From positions 4,340,001-4,404,000 of the forward strand of contig NZ_CP109499.1 of NCBI RefSeq assembly GCF_036231965.1: a stretch of 64,000 nucleotides of DNA. The letters run 5' to 3'. This DNA comes from Streptomyces sp. NBC_01428. Its GTDB lineage: Bacteria > Actinomycetota > Actinomycetes > Streptomycetales > Streptomycetaceae. The notes under the pieces are model-generated. The model saw nothing but the letters and a program-made list of their open reading frames with translations, made no database searches and had not been told where the DNA came from. Of this stretch, positions 44,267 through 52,492 are shown piece after piece. Position 1 is the stretch's first letter, and every line of letters begins with the position of its first letter. Both the position numbers and the translations under genes were made by a program.

Positions 44267-46002
44267 GCACGGGAACGGAACGACTCACGCGCGCGGGCGC
44301 CGGCTGGAACGCGGCCGTCGGAGCGACGGTCAACCCCTCGACCGCGCGCGGCGGCACCCTGCGGCTGGTGTCCTCGGCGGACGTGGACTCCCTCGACCCG
44401 GCCCGCACCTACTACGTCTGGGTCTGGCTGCTCCAGCGGATGCTGAACCGCACCCTCATGGCGTACCCCACCGACGCGGGCCCCGTCGGGCTCGTGCCCG
44501 TCCCGGACCTCGCCGAGGGTCCCGGGCAGGTCGGTGACGGCGGCCGCACCTGGACCTACCGGCTGCGCCCCGGCCTGCGCTACGACGACGGCTCGCCGAT
44601 CACCTCCGACGACGTACGCAACGCGGTGCAGCGGGTGTTCGCGCAGGACGTGCTGCCCGGCGGACCGACGTACCTGATCCCGCTGCTGCACGATCCGGCG
44701 CGCCCCTACCCGGGCCCGTACCGCACCGACGAGCCGCTGGAGGCGGTGCGCACGCCCGACGACCGCACGATCGTCTTCCGGCTGCGGCGGCCCTTCTCCG
44801 ACTTCGACCACCTGATGGCGCAGCCCGCGGCCGCCCCCGTGCCGCGCCGCGCCGACCTCGGTGCCGAGTACGGGGAGAACCCGCGCTCCAGCGGCCCCTA
44901 CCGCATCGCCGCGCACCGGCCGGGCCGCTTCCTGCACCTGGAGCGCAACCCGTACTGGGACCGGGCGGGCGACCCGGTCCGGCCGGCGTTGCCCGACCGG
45001 GTCGAGCTGACCATCGGGGTCGACGTCGACGAGCTCGACCGGCGCCTGATCGCGGGCGAGTTCGACATCAACCTCGAAGGACGGGGACTCCAGCACGCGG
45101 CGCAGAGCCGGGTCACGGCGGACGGCGTGCTGCGTTCGCGCACCGACAACCCGCGCACCAGCTTCCTGCACTTCGTCTCGATCCAGCCGCACGTCCCGCC
45201 GTTCGACGACGTGCACGCGCGGCGGGCCGTGCACTACGCCGCCGACAAGATCCTGCTCCAGCAGGCCCGCGGCGGACCGGTGACGGGCGGCGACCTGACC
45301 ACGGCGCTCTTCCCGCCCCGGCTCCCCGCCCACCAGGCCCTCGACCCCTATCCGACCGGACCCGACCTGCGCGGCGACCTCGACGCGGCCCGCGCCGAAC
45401 TCGCCGCGGCGGGACTGCCGGACGGCTTCGAGGCGGTGATCGGCACCCAGCGCGGCAAGTTCCGCCTCGTCGCCGACGCCGTGGCGGAGTCGGTGGCCCG
45501 CGTCGGCATCCGGCTGACCGTGAAGGAACTGGACGTCGCCAGCTACTTCAGCCTGGGCGCCGGCCACCCGGACACGATCCGCAAGCACGCCCTGGGGCTC
45601 GTCGTCACCGACTGGGGCGCCGACTTCCCCACCGAGTACGGCTTCCTCGCGCCGCTCGTCGACGGCCGGCAGATCCGGCGCAACGGCGGCAACTGGAACA
45701 TCTCCGAACTCGACGACCCGCGCGTCAACGACCTCGTCGACCGGAGCCTGCACACCACCGACCCCGCCGAACGCGCCCGCCACTGGCGGGAGATCGAACG
45801 CCTGGTGATGGACCACGCCGTGATCCTCCCCCTGGTCCACGACAAGACCCTGCACTTCCGCAACCCGTGGGTCACGAACGTCTACGTCCATCCCGCCTTC
45901 GGGCTCTACGACGTCCAGGCGATGGGCGTCGCCCCCGACCGCGCCGAGAGCACCCAGAGCACCGAGAGCACCGAGAGCACCGACCGGGAGACAACACCGT
46001 GA
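44263..46002 (+). CDS. oppA2: Oligopeptide-binding protein OppA2 (ORF15)
   Basis: A 579-residue family 5 solute-binding protein needed for clavulanic acid in S. clavuligerus: GGTLRLVSSADVDSLDPA at the start, GLRYDDGSPITSDDVRNAVQRVF, the PHVPPFDDVHARRAVHYAADK signature and VTDWGADFPTEYGFLAPL. I see no signal peptide, lipobox or transmembrane segment, which is unusual for this family, and no permease or ATPase gene is in the cluster. It is a paralogue of OppA1. The ATG overlaps the orf16 stop (ATGA); the stop overlaps the orf14 GTG. The C-terminus carries EST repeats (ESTQSTESTEST) from a 9-bp DNA repeat. Confidence 0.9.
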   Translation: MSTGTERLTRAGAGWNAAVGATVNPSTARGGTLRLVSSADVDSLDPARTYYVWVWLLQRMLNRTLMAYPTDAGPVGLVPVPDLAEGPGQVGDGGRTWTYRLRPGLRYDDGSPITSDDVRNAVQRVFAQDVLPGGPTYLIPLLHDPARPYPGPYRTDEPLEAVRTPDDRTIVFRLRRPFSDFDHLMAQPAAAPVPRRADLGAEYGENPRSSGPYRIAAHRPGRFLHLERNPYWDRAGDPVRPALPDRVELTIGVDVDELDRRLIAGEFDINLEGRGLQHAAQSRVTADGVLRSRTDNPRTSFLHFVSIQPHVPPFDDVHARRAVHYAADKILLQQARGGPVTGGDLTTALFPPRLPAHQALDPYPTGPDLRGDLDAARAELAAAGLPDGFEAVIGTQRGKFRLVADAVAESVARVGIRLTVKELDVASYFSLGAGHPDTIRKHALGLVVTDWGADFPTEYGFLAPLVDGRQIRRNGGNWNISELDDPRVNDLVDRSLHTTDPAERARHWREIERLVMDHAVILPLVHDKTLHFRNPWVTNVYVHPAFGLYDVQAMGVAPDRAESTQSTESTESTDRETTP

Positions 46003-47042
46003 ACGACAGCACCCGAGGCCTGCGGTTCAGTCCGCTGGCCGCCGACGACGAGACCACCGTCCGCCAGTGGCTGACGCTGCTCGACGACGCGGCAGGCGAC
46101 GTGCCGGGCGCCGCGCCGCCCTGCGCCGCCGACATGACGGGCTCGCTGCGCTTCCCGCCGCCCGCGACCAAGCTGGAGGACTGGGTCGTCCGCCACGAGG
46201 GCCGGGGCGACCGCGTCGTCGGCGCGCTGCGGCTCGCGCTGCCCGACGGCGCGGACGTCGCGCGGGTCGACCAGCTCCTCGTCCACCCGGAGCTGCGGCG
46301 CCGGGGCATCGGGCGGGCGCTGTACGGCCGGGCCGCCGAACTCGCCGCGGGACACGGCCGTTCCGTGCTCTCCGGGACCGTGGTGGAGGCCCTGCCCGGC
46401 GGCCCCGAGCGGGACGCCGCCCCCGCGGCCTTCGCCGCCGCGGCCAGAGCGCGGCGGGCCGCGGCGCCGGCCGGCGTGCACCAGTGGCTGGACCTCGGCG
46501 TCCACGACCCGCTCGCCTCGGGAGTGCCCGACGTGCCCCCGGGCTACGCGCTGGTGACCTGGGGGACCATCACCCCCGATGAATACGCGGTTCCGGTCTC
46601 GATGCTCGAACAGTCCCTGGGCGACGAGTCGTTCGACGAGGACGAGGCCGCGGACCAGGAGGTCGCGACCAGCTACGCGCGGGAGTTCGAGACCATGCGG
46701 GTGGGGCGCGGCCGGAAGGCGTACCACACCGGTGTGCTGCACGAGGCGAGCGGACGGCTCGCCGGATACACCAGCGTCTCCAAGACCACCGGCAATCCCG
46801 CCTACGCGCTCCAGGGCATGACCGTGGTCCACCGCGCGCACCGGGGACACCGGCTGGGCACGCTGCTGAAGCTCGCGAACCTGGCGTACGTGCTGCGGCA
46901 CGAGCCCGCCGTCCGGCTGATCGAGACGGCGAACGCCGAGGACAACACCGCGATGATCGCGGTCAACGCCGACCTCGGCTTCACCCCGGCGGACCGCTGG
47001 ACGACCTGGACGGGCCTGGTCGGGACGGCCGGCTCCGACTGA
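45999..47042 (+). CDS. orf14: Tandem GNAT acetyltransferase-like protein ORF14
   Basis: A 347-residue protein with two GNAT folds. The N-terminal half has the acetyl-CoA site VDQLLVHPELRRRGIGRALYGRAAELA; the C-terminal half has MTVVHRAHRGHRLGTLLKLANLAYVL, also CoA-site-like. In S. clavuligerus ORF14 is a late clavulanic gene and binds acetyl-CoA; its substrate is unsettled, with N-acetyl-glycyl-clavaminic acid known as a product or shunt. The GTG at 45999 overlaps the oppA2 stop. Last gene of the gcaS operon, followed by a strong terminator. Confidence 0.88.
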   Translation: MNDSTRGLRFSPLAADDETTVRQWLTLLDDAAGDVPGAAPPCAADMTGSLRFPPPATKLEDWVVRHEGRGDRVVGALRLALPDGADVARVDQLLVHPELRRRGIGRALYGRAAELAAGHGRSVLSGTVVEALPGGPERDAAPAAFAAAARARRAAAPAGVHQWLDLGVHDPLASGVPDVPPGYALVTWGTITPDEYAVPVSMLEQSLGDESFDEDEAADQEVATSYAREFETMRVGRGRKAYHTGVLHEASGRLAGYTSVSKTTGNPAYALQGMTVVHRAHRGHRLGTLLKLANLAYVLRHEPAVRLIETANAEDNTAMIAVNADLGFTPADRWTTWTGLVGTAGSD

Positions 47043-47067
47043 CCGACCCTGCCTGGCGGGACACCCG

Positions 47068-47105
47068 ACGGCCGTGCCGCTCACCCCGGTGAGCGGCACG
47101 GCCGT
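47068..47105 (+). terminator. Strong terminator after orf14
   Basis: Perfect 18-bp arms 47068-47085 and 47088-47105 around a 2-nt centre, 25 bp beyond the orf14 stop. It may also stop the convergent orf13 operon. Confidence 0.85.
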
Positions 47106-47455
47106 CCGTCGGTCATGACGGCCGGACCGGCGGCGGTCGCGGGTGACGGCCGGACCGGCGGCGATCTGTCACGCCGTGGGCGACGCGGTCCCCGCCGGGC
47201 GGGAGGAGAGCACTCCGGTCACCGGCGGGCGGCCCGCGCGGTTCGTCGCCGGCATTCCCTGCCGAAGGTGCAGCGGAAGGCGGAAGGGCAGGTGAAGCCG
47301 GCAGGCGGAGCGGGAGGCCCATGGCCCGTGGCCCCTGGGTCTCCGGCCCGTGGCCGGTCCGCCGAGAGCCGTGCGAGGCGGGGCCGCCCCGTGAGGACGT
47401 CGCGGCCCCGGCCGGCCGGGCCCGTGCGGCGGGCCCGGGACGGCGAGCGGACCGG
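47106..47455. other. Non-coding gap between convergent orf14 and orf13
   Basis: 350 bp with no convincing gene. It holds a 19-bp exact direct repeat (47117-47135 and 47145-47163, beginning GACGGCCGGACC) and otherwise only GC-rich spacer. Open frames here appear to be artefacts of composition. Confidence 0.5.
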
Positions 47456-48442
47456 TCAGCGCCGAGTGGTCCGCGGCTGCTCGCGTTCGTGCGGGCCCGG
47501 CTGCGCGGGAACGGCGCCGCCGCCCTCCACCGGGACGGGCCCCACGCTCTGCCGGGCTGCCGCCCCGCGACGCCGGAAGGGGTTCCAGCCCGTGCCGACC
47601 AGGACGCCCGCGACGACCGCCGTGCCCCCGATCGCGGACCAGGCGGTCGGCTGCTCGCCGAGGCCCAGCCAGGCGGCGAGGACGGCGACCACGGGCACCA
47701 GCATGGAGAACGGCGCGACCTTCCCCGCCTCGTACCGCTTCAGCAGGGTGGTCCAGATGCCGGAGCCGACCACCGAGCCGGCCAGCGCGGTGTAGACGAG
47801 GGCGACCAGGCCGGGCCAGCCGTCGGCGGAGAAGGAGGCGCCGAAGTCGCGCCAGCCGGTGCCGGGGCCCTCCATGGCCGCCGAGAGGGCCAGCAGCGGG
47901 AGGGGCGGTACGACCGACATCCACAGGGCGAACCGCAGCGGATGGTCGGGCCGCGCCTGCCGGCTGGCGACGTTGCCGAACGCCCAGCCGAGCGCCGCGA
48001 GCAGGGTCAGCAGCAGGGGCAGCAGGGCGGCGCTGCGGGCCCGCTCCACGGCGATCACGGACATGCCGACGACGGCGACCGCGACACCGGCCAGCTGACG
48101 CCGGGAGATCCGCTCACCCAGCAGCAGCGCGCCGAGCAGCATGGTGAAGGGCGCCGACGCCTGCACCACCACCGAGGCCTGTCCGGAGGGCATGCCCTGG
48201 TCGATGGCGAGGAAGAGCAGCCCGAACTGCATGGCGCCGAAGCCGAGTCCGTAGATCACCAGCCAGCGCAGCGGGACCTTCGGGCGGGGCACGAAGACGA
48301 TCACCGGTACGGCGAGGACGACGAAGCGCAGCGCGGAGAGGAAGAACGGCGGGTAGTGGTCGAGCCCGACGCGCACCGCGAGGAAGTTCAGTCCCCACAG
48401 CACGGCGACGAGGACGGCGAGAAGTCGGTCCCGGACGGTCAC
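47456..48442 (-). CDS. orf13: EamA/DMT-family transporter (ORF13)
   Basis: A 328-residue ten-helix drug/metabolite transporter: LLAVLVAVLWGLNFLAVRVGLD at the N-terminus, a second EamA unit with TALAGSVVGSGIWTTLLKRYEAGKVAPFSMLVPVVAVLAAWLGLGEQPT, and an Arg/Pro-rich cytoplasmic tail. In S. clavuligerus ORF13 is a proposed exporter of clavulanic acid or an intermediate. The GTG start at 48442 overlaps the orf12 stop by 4 bp, so it is the last gene of the coupled cyp-fd-orf12-orf13 operon. Confidence 0.88.
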   Translation of the reverse strand: MTVRDRLLAVLVAVLWGLNFLAVRVGLDHYPPFFLSALRFVVLAVPVIVFVPRPKVPLRWLVIYGLGFGAMQFGLLFLAIDQGMPSGQASVVVQASAPFTMLLGALLLGERISRRQLAGVAVAVVGMSVIAVERARSAALLPLLLTLLAALGWAFGNVASRQARPDHPLRFALWMSVVPPLPLLALSAAMEGPGTGWRDFGASFSADGWPGLVALVYTALAGSVVGSGIWTTLLKRYEAGKVAPFSMLVPVVAVLAAWLGLGEQPTAWSAIGGTAVVAGVLVGTGWNPFRRRGAAARQSVGPVPVEGGGAVPAQPGPHEREQPRTTRR

Positions 48443-49740
48443 CGCGCGGCTTTCGCCGTCAGGAGACCGGAGTTGACGACGCGCGAGCCGAGGCCGCGCA
48501 GGAACAGACCGTCACCGATGGGCTTCTGCTCGTCCGCCGACTGGCGCAGCACCAGCACGTGCGCGGTGCCGTCACCGTCCTCCAGGAGCCAGCAGAACAT
48601 CATGACGCCCGGGCAGGAGCCGGCCTTGAAGTAGGCCCTGCTCCACCGTGCCGGGTCGACGGCGATACCGGGGTAGGCGGTCAGGATGTGCTCGACCGTG
48701 CCGGAGGTGTCCCGCGCGCTGTCGCCGCGCAGCCCGTCGAGGACGTGCAGGACGTCGTACGCCGTCATGTGCCAGTCGAGGCCGAGCCGGTGCACGGTCG
48801 CGCCGAGGTCGGAGCCGCGGACCGTCATCGGGCGGGCGATCGACCGCAGCAGGTCGCGCCGCCCCGCCTCGTCGCGCTCGGTCCACGCCGTCCTCAACTG
48901 CGGTGCTCCCCATCCCAGTTCGAAGACCTCGTGGCTGGTCAGGAAGGGCCGCAGGAGCGCCGGTTCGTGGTGCCCGGAGGCGGCGACGGCCCGCTCGACG
49001 GCCTCCCGGCCGATCCGGTCGGCGATCAGGTCCGCGCCGGTGTTGTCGCTCATCGCGATCATCTTGTACGCGGTCTCGCACACGGAGACACGGGTCCCGT
49101 CCGGGAGGTCCTGCATGTCGCCGGTGGGCAGGCTGCGCAGTTCCGGCCGGACGGTGACCTCGTCGTCCCAGGTCAGCTCGCCGTTCTCGACGGCCTGGAC
49201 GAGGGCCCGCATCACGTAGAGCTTGTACGCCGAGCCGGTGGGCATCGGCCGGTCCGCGCCGGAGGCGTGCAGGACCTCGATCCCGTCGGGCGTCAGACGC
49301 GCGGCGAGGACGGAGTGGTCGACGCCGGGCGTGCGCAGCGCGTCCTCCAGCGCGTCCCAGTCGGCTATGGCGGGGATCTGGATCTCGGGCAGGAAGGTGA
49401 GGATGCGGATCAGACCGGAGGAGTCGAGGGTGAGCGACAGCGTGTTGCGCACTCCGGTCGGGCCGGCCAGGGTGACCCATCCCTTGTGGGCGATCGGCTG
49501 GTAGTCCAGGACGGTGAACGGCCCCTTCTCGCGCCACTCGCCGAGCGTCGCGGAGAAGCCCTGGCTGCGCCGGGGCGGGAAGGTGGGGACGAAGCGTTCG
49601 ACGGTGACGTCGTCCGCCGCGAGGTCCGGTGCCGTCAGCAGCCCGACCGCCCAGCGCGCCGCCTCGCCCATCGGGGAGTCATCGGCCGCGAGCGCCGCCT
49701 CGGGGGCGGCGGACGGGGAACCAGGGGCTTGGATCATCAT
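48439..49740 (-). CDS. orf12: Beta-lactamase-fold protein ORF12 of clavulanic acid synthesis
   Basis: A 433-residue protein with an N-terminal steroid-isomerase/SnoaL-like domain (about 1-130) and a class A beta-lactamase/DD-peptidase-like domain. The SxxK motif is SAYK (Ser170, Lys173) and the SDN motif is Ser231-Asp232-Asn233; Lys86 of the N-domain is also present. These match the S. clavuligerus residues I remember (Ser173, Ser234, Lys89) with a constant offset of 3. ORF12 is essential for clavulanic acid and shows cephalosporin esterase activity in vitro; its real step, perhaps in the 3S,5S to 3R,5R inversion, is unsettled. Start ATG 49740 lies 8 bp after the fd stop; a second ATG follows. 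Confidence 0.92.
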   Translation of the reverse strand: MMIQAPGSPSAAPEAALAADDSPMGEAARWAVGLLTAPDLAADDVTVERFVPTFPPRRSQGFSATLGEWREKGPFTVLDYQPIAHKGWVTLAGPTGVRNTLSLTLDSSGLIRILTFLPEIQIPAIADWDALEDALRTPGVDHSVLAARLTPDGIEVLHASGADRPMPTGSAYKLYVMRALVQAVENGELTWDDEVTVRPELRSLPTGDMQDLPDGTRVSVCETAYKMIAMSDNTGADLIADRIGREAVERAVAASGHHEPALLRPFLTSHEVFELGWGAPQLRTAWTERDEAGRRDLLRSIARPMTVRGSDLGATVHRLGLDWHMTAYDVLHVLDGLRGDSARDTSGTVEHILTAYPGIAVDPARWSRAYFKAGSCPGVMMFCWLLEDGDGTAHVLVLRQSADEQKPIGDGLFLRGLGSRVVNSGLLTAKAAR

Positions 49741-49748
49741 CGCTCCAC

Positions 49749-50024
49749 TCAGCTCTCGGTGACCGTGATCGCGCCGCACGGGCACAGCTCGGCGCAGAGC
49801 CGGGCCGAGGCGTGCAGGGCGGGTGCGGGGGTGGCGTCGAGCAGGACGACGGTGCCGGTGTCCGGGTCCTGGTCGAAGAGGTCGGGTTCGGTCGCGGCAC
49901 ACCGGCCCATGGCGCAGCAGGCGTCGGGCACGATGGCGATCGTCAGGCCCGACCCGCCCTCCGTGCCCTGTTCCGCGCCCGGCTCCCGGTCGGTGCCGCC
50001 CGGCCCGTGCTCGTCGTCGCTCAC
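49749..50024 (-). CDS. fd: 3Fe-4S-type ferredoxin partner of the P450
   Basis: A 91-residue acidic ferredoxin that should pass electrons to the neighbouring P450. Cysteines follow the CxxxxxC ... CP pattern of P450-linked 3Fe-4S ferredoxins: CCAMGRC and LCPCGAITV. An extra cysteine follows the CP motif (CPCGA), and the first motif starts with a Cys-Cys pair, giving spare ligands. The first 28 residues are a Gly/Glu-rich extension. The GTG at 50024 overlaps the cyp stop by 4 bp (GTGA), which fixes the start against the longer open frame. Confidence 0.9.
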   Translation of the reverse strand: MSDDEHGPGGTDREPGAEQGTEGGSGLTIAIVPDACCAMGRCAATEPDLFDQDPDTGTVVLLDATPAPALHASARLCAELCPCGAITVTES

Positions 50025-51247
50025 CAGGTCACCGGCAGCGCGCCGAGCCCGTAGCTCGACACCTCGTGGCGGAAGTCCAGCTCCTCGAAGGGCACCGCGA
50101 GCCGCACGCCGGGCATCCAGCGCAGGACGGCGGCGAGCATCTCCTCGATCTCGACCTTGGCGAGCCACTGGCCGAGGCACTGGTGGATGCCGTGGCCGAA
50201 GGCGAGGTGGCGGCGGGCGTCGCGGTGCGGGTCGAGCGTGTCCGGGGACGGGAAGACCCCCTCGTCGCGGTTGCCGGCGGCCAGCGAGAGGACGACGCCC
50301 TCACCGGCCCGGATCGTCACGTCGTCGAGCCGGACGTCCTCGACGGCGGCGCGGGCCAGCCCGTTCTGCACGATGGAGTGGAAGCGCAGCAGTTCGTCGA
50401 CGGCCTTCGGCAGCAGGCTCTCGTCCTTGGCGAGCGCGCCGGCCAGGTTCGGGTCGGTGGCGAGACTGAGCAGGCTGAGCGCGGCCTGGCTGGCGGTCGT
50501 GCCGTGTCCGGCGACCAGCAGCAGCCGGCACATCGGCACGAGTTCCTCGACGCTCAGCCGGCCGGGGCGCACCTGCTCGGTGACGAGCCGGCTCACCAGG
50601 TCGGTGCCCGGGTCGGCGACCCGCTGCTCGACCAGCTCACGCAGGAAGCCGTCCAACTCGTCGCGGGCGGCAGCCACTTGGTCGGGGGTGTAGCCGCGGT
50701 CGATGAGGATCGCGCTGCGGCTCTCGATGAAGTCCCCCTCGGAGACCCCGAAGAGCAGGGTGATGACCTTGGAGGGCACGGCTGTCGTGAGCCCGGTGAC
50801 GAGGTCGACGGGCCGCTCGCCGGAGGAGACCAGCGCGGACAGCATCTCGTCGAGCAGCTCCCGCAGCACGGGGCGCATCTCCTCGGCGCGGCGGGCCAGG
50901 AAGTCCCGCGTGAGCATCGAACGCAGCCGGGAGTGGTCCGGGTCGTCCATGCGGATGAAGGAGGCCGTGTGCGGTGCGGCGCGCACCAGTTGGGAGGTGC
51001 GCGTCAGCATCGGGAAGCCCGGGGCGCTGGTGACGGCGGTGAACCGGCGGTCACCGAGCACGGCCCGTACCCCGGCGTGGGAGGTGACCAGCCAGACCTG
51101 ACTGCCGTCCCACAGGGTGACCTTGCTCGCGGCCGGACCGGCGCGCAGTCCGGCGAGCTGCGGGGGCGGGTCCACGGGACAGACCCGTGGCATCGGGTAC
51201 GAGGGGGCCGCCTTCTCGTCCTGGAGTGCCGCGTCGTTCTGCATCAT
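50021..51247 (-). CDS. cyp: Cytochrome P450 (CYP105M1-like) of clavulanic acid synthesis
   Basis: A 408-residue class I P450. The I-helix is LLLVAGHGTTASQAALSLL (AGxxTT), the K-helix ELLRF (ExxR), and the heme loop FGHGIHQCLGQWLA with the thiolate Cys357. The S. clavuligerus enzyme acts after N-glycyl-clavaminic acid, probably in the oxidative deamination/ring-inversion steps toward clavaldehyde. It heads the minus-strand operon cyp-fd-orf12-orf13, with 313 bp of divergent promoter space to cad. A second ATG directly follows the first. Confidence 0.93.
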   Translation of the reverse strand: MMQNDAALQDEKAAPSYPMPRVCPVDPPPQLAGLRAGPAASKVTLWDGSQVWLVTSHAGVRAVLGDRRFTAVTSAPGFPMLTRTSQLVRAAPHTASFIRMDDPDHSRLRSMLTRDFLARRAEEMRPVLRELLDEMLSALVSSGERPVDLVTGLTTAVPSKVITLLFGVSEGDFIESRSAILIDRGYTPDQVAAARDELDGFLRELVEQRVADPGTDLVSRLVTEQVRPGRLSVEELVPMCRLLLVAGHGTTASQAALSLLSLATDPNLAGALAKDESLLPKAVDELLRFHSIVQNGLARAAVEDVRLDDVTIRAGEGVVLSLAAGNRDEGVFPSPDTLDPHRDARRHLAFGHGIHQCLGQWLAKVEIEEMLAAVLRWMPGVRLAVPFEELDFRHEVSSYGLGALPVTW

Positions 51248-51560
51248 CCACCGCCTATCGCTGCGCAGGTCGCTGCACAGGGGTCGCGCCGACGTGCTGT
51301 CGCCGCCCCAATCTGCCGTGCCCGCGCGGAGGCGTCGTGGCCCCGGGCCCCGGCGCGCATAACCGGCCGGAAACAGTCATAACCTGCGGCTCCTTCGGCC
51401 ATTCACCGGGGCACGGCCCTGCTGCTAACGTCGCGGCGTCCCGAATGAATGGGTCCGGCGTCCCGGCCGACATCAGGAGATGCCCCGGCCGAATCGGCCC
51501 GGTGTTCCGGCCGAAGTCCCGGACCTGTCCACGCATCGGCACTCGCCCCCGGGGAGAACC
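51248..51560. promoter_or_regulatory. Divergent cyp/cad promoter region
   Basis: 313 bp without a gene. GGCGTCC occurs at 51435-51441 and 51457-51463, 22 bp (two 11-bp turns) apart, similar in style to the heptamers upstream of claR and ceaS. On the cyp side GGTTATG occurs twice on the minus strand (near 51383 and 51363), 20 bp apart. No clear -10 is resolved. A ribosome site CGGGGAGAA precedes cad. Confidence 0.5.
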
Positions 51561-52310
51561 ATGACCACGACGTCAGCACTGCACGGAAAGGTCGCGCTCG
51601 TCACGGGCGCGAGTTCGGGGATCGGCGCGGCCACCGCGCGGGCGCTCGCCGCGGAGGGCGCGGCGGTCGCCGTCGCGGCCCGCCGAGTCGACCGGCTGAC
51701 CGCGCTCGCGGACGAACTCGCCGCGGGCGGCGCCACCGTGCACGTCGTCGAACTGGACGTGACCGACGAGCGGGCCGCGGCCGACGCCGTCCGGTCCACG
51801 GTGGAGACCCTGGGACGCCTCGACATCCTCGTGAACAACGCCGGGATCATGCTGCTCGGCCCCGTCGAGGACGCCGACACCACCGACTGGACCCGGATGA
51901 TCAACACCAATGTCCTCGGCCTGATGTACATGACCCACGCGGCCCTTCCGCACCTGCTCAGGAGCCAGGGCACGGTCGTGCAGATCTCCTCGATCGCCGG
52001 CCGCGTCGCCGGGCGCGGGGCGGCCGGCTACAACGCGAGCAAGTTCGCCGTGAACGGCTTCAGCGAGGGGCTGCGCCAGGAGGTCACCGAACGCGGGGTG
52101 CGTGTCGTGGTCGTCGAGCCGGGCACGGTCGAGACGGAGCTGCGCGAGCACATCACCCACGCGCCGACGAAGGCCGCGATCGAGGAACGGGTCGCCAAGA
52201 TCCGGCAGTTGCAGGCCACCGACATCGCCGAGGCGGTCCGCTACGCCGTCACCGCGCCGCCCCACGCGACGGTCAACGAGATCTTCATCCGGCCGACCGA
52301 CCAGGCCTGA
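51561..52310 (+). CDS. cad: Clavulanic acid (clavaldehyde) dehydrogenase
   Basis: Reduces clavulanate-9-aldehyde to clavulanic acid with NADPH, the last step. The 249-residue short-chain dehydrogenase has the cofactor loop TGASSGIGAA, NNAG, and the catalytic Ser143/144, Tyr157 and Lys161 (ISSIAG ... YNASK). Length is within two residues of the S. clavuligerus enzyme (247 from memory). The ATG at 51561 follows GGGGAGAA and gives MTTTSALHGKVALVTG; the longer open frame has no ribosome site. Also called car. claR follows after 182 bp with its own upstream elements. Confidence 0.93.
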   Translation: MTTTSALHGKVALVTGASSGIGAATARALAAEGAAVAVAARRVDRLTALADELAAGGATVHVVELDVTDERAAADAVRSTVETLGRLDILVNNAGIMLLGPVEDADTTDWTRMINTNVLGLMYMTHAALPHLLRSQGTVVQISSIAGRVAGRGAAGYNASKFAVNGFSEGLRQEVTERGVRVVVVEPGTVETELREHITHAPTKAAIEERVAKIRQLQATDIAEAVRYAVTAPPHATVNEIFIRPTDQA

Positions 52311-52327
52311 ACGACCCTGCCGGACCC

Positions 52328-52356
52328 GGTCTCCGGACGGTCTCCGGGGCCTCTCC
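52328..52356 (+). promoter_or_regulatory. Three heptamers at 11-bp spacing upstream of claR (SARP-type box)
   Basis: GGTCTCC (52328-52334), GGTCTCC (52339-52345) and CCTCTCC (52350-52356), start-to-start distance exactly 11 bp twice. This is the layout bound by SARP activators such as CcaR. The same core TCTCC at 11-bp steps occurs upstream of ceaS. Inverted relatives (GGAGAG at 52365 and 52374) follow. claR starts 137 bp downstream, with TAGCAT at 52390-52395 a possible -10. Confidence 0.7.
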
Positions 52357-52492
52357 CGACGTGAGGAGAGCCCGGAGAGAGGACGTGCCTAGCATCGCCG
52401 CAGCGCCCTACGGAGAATTCGGTCCCTCCGAATTCATCGAGCCACTGCGGACAATCACACGGCACAGTCCTTGACCACAAAGGAAACCGACA

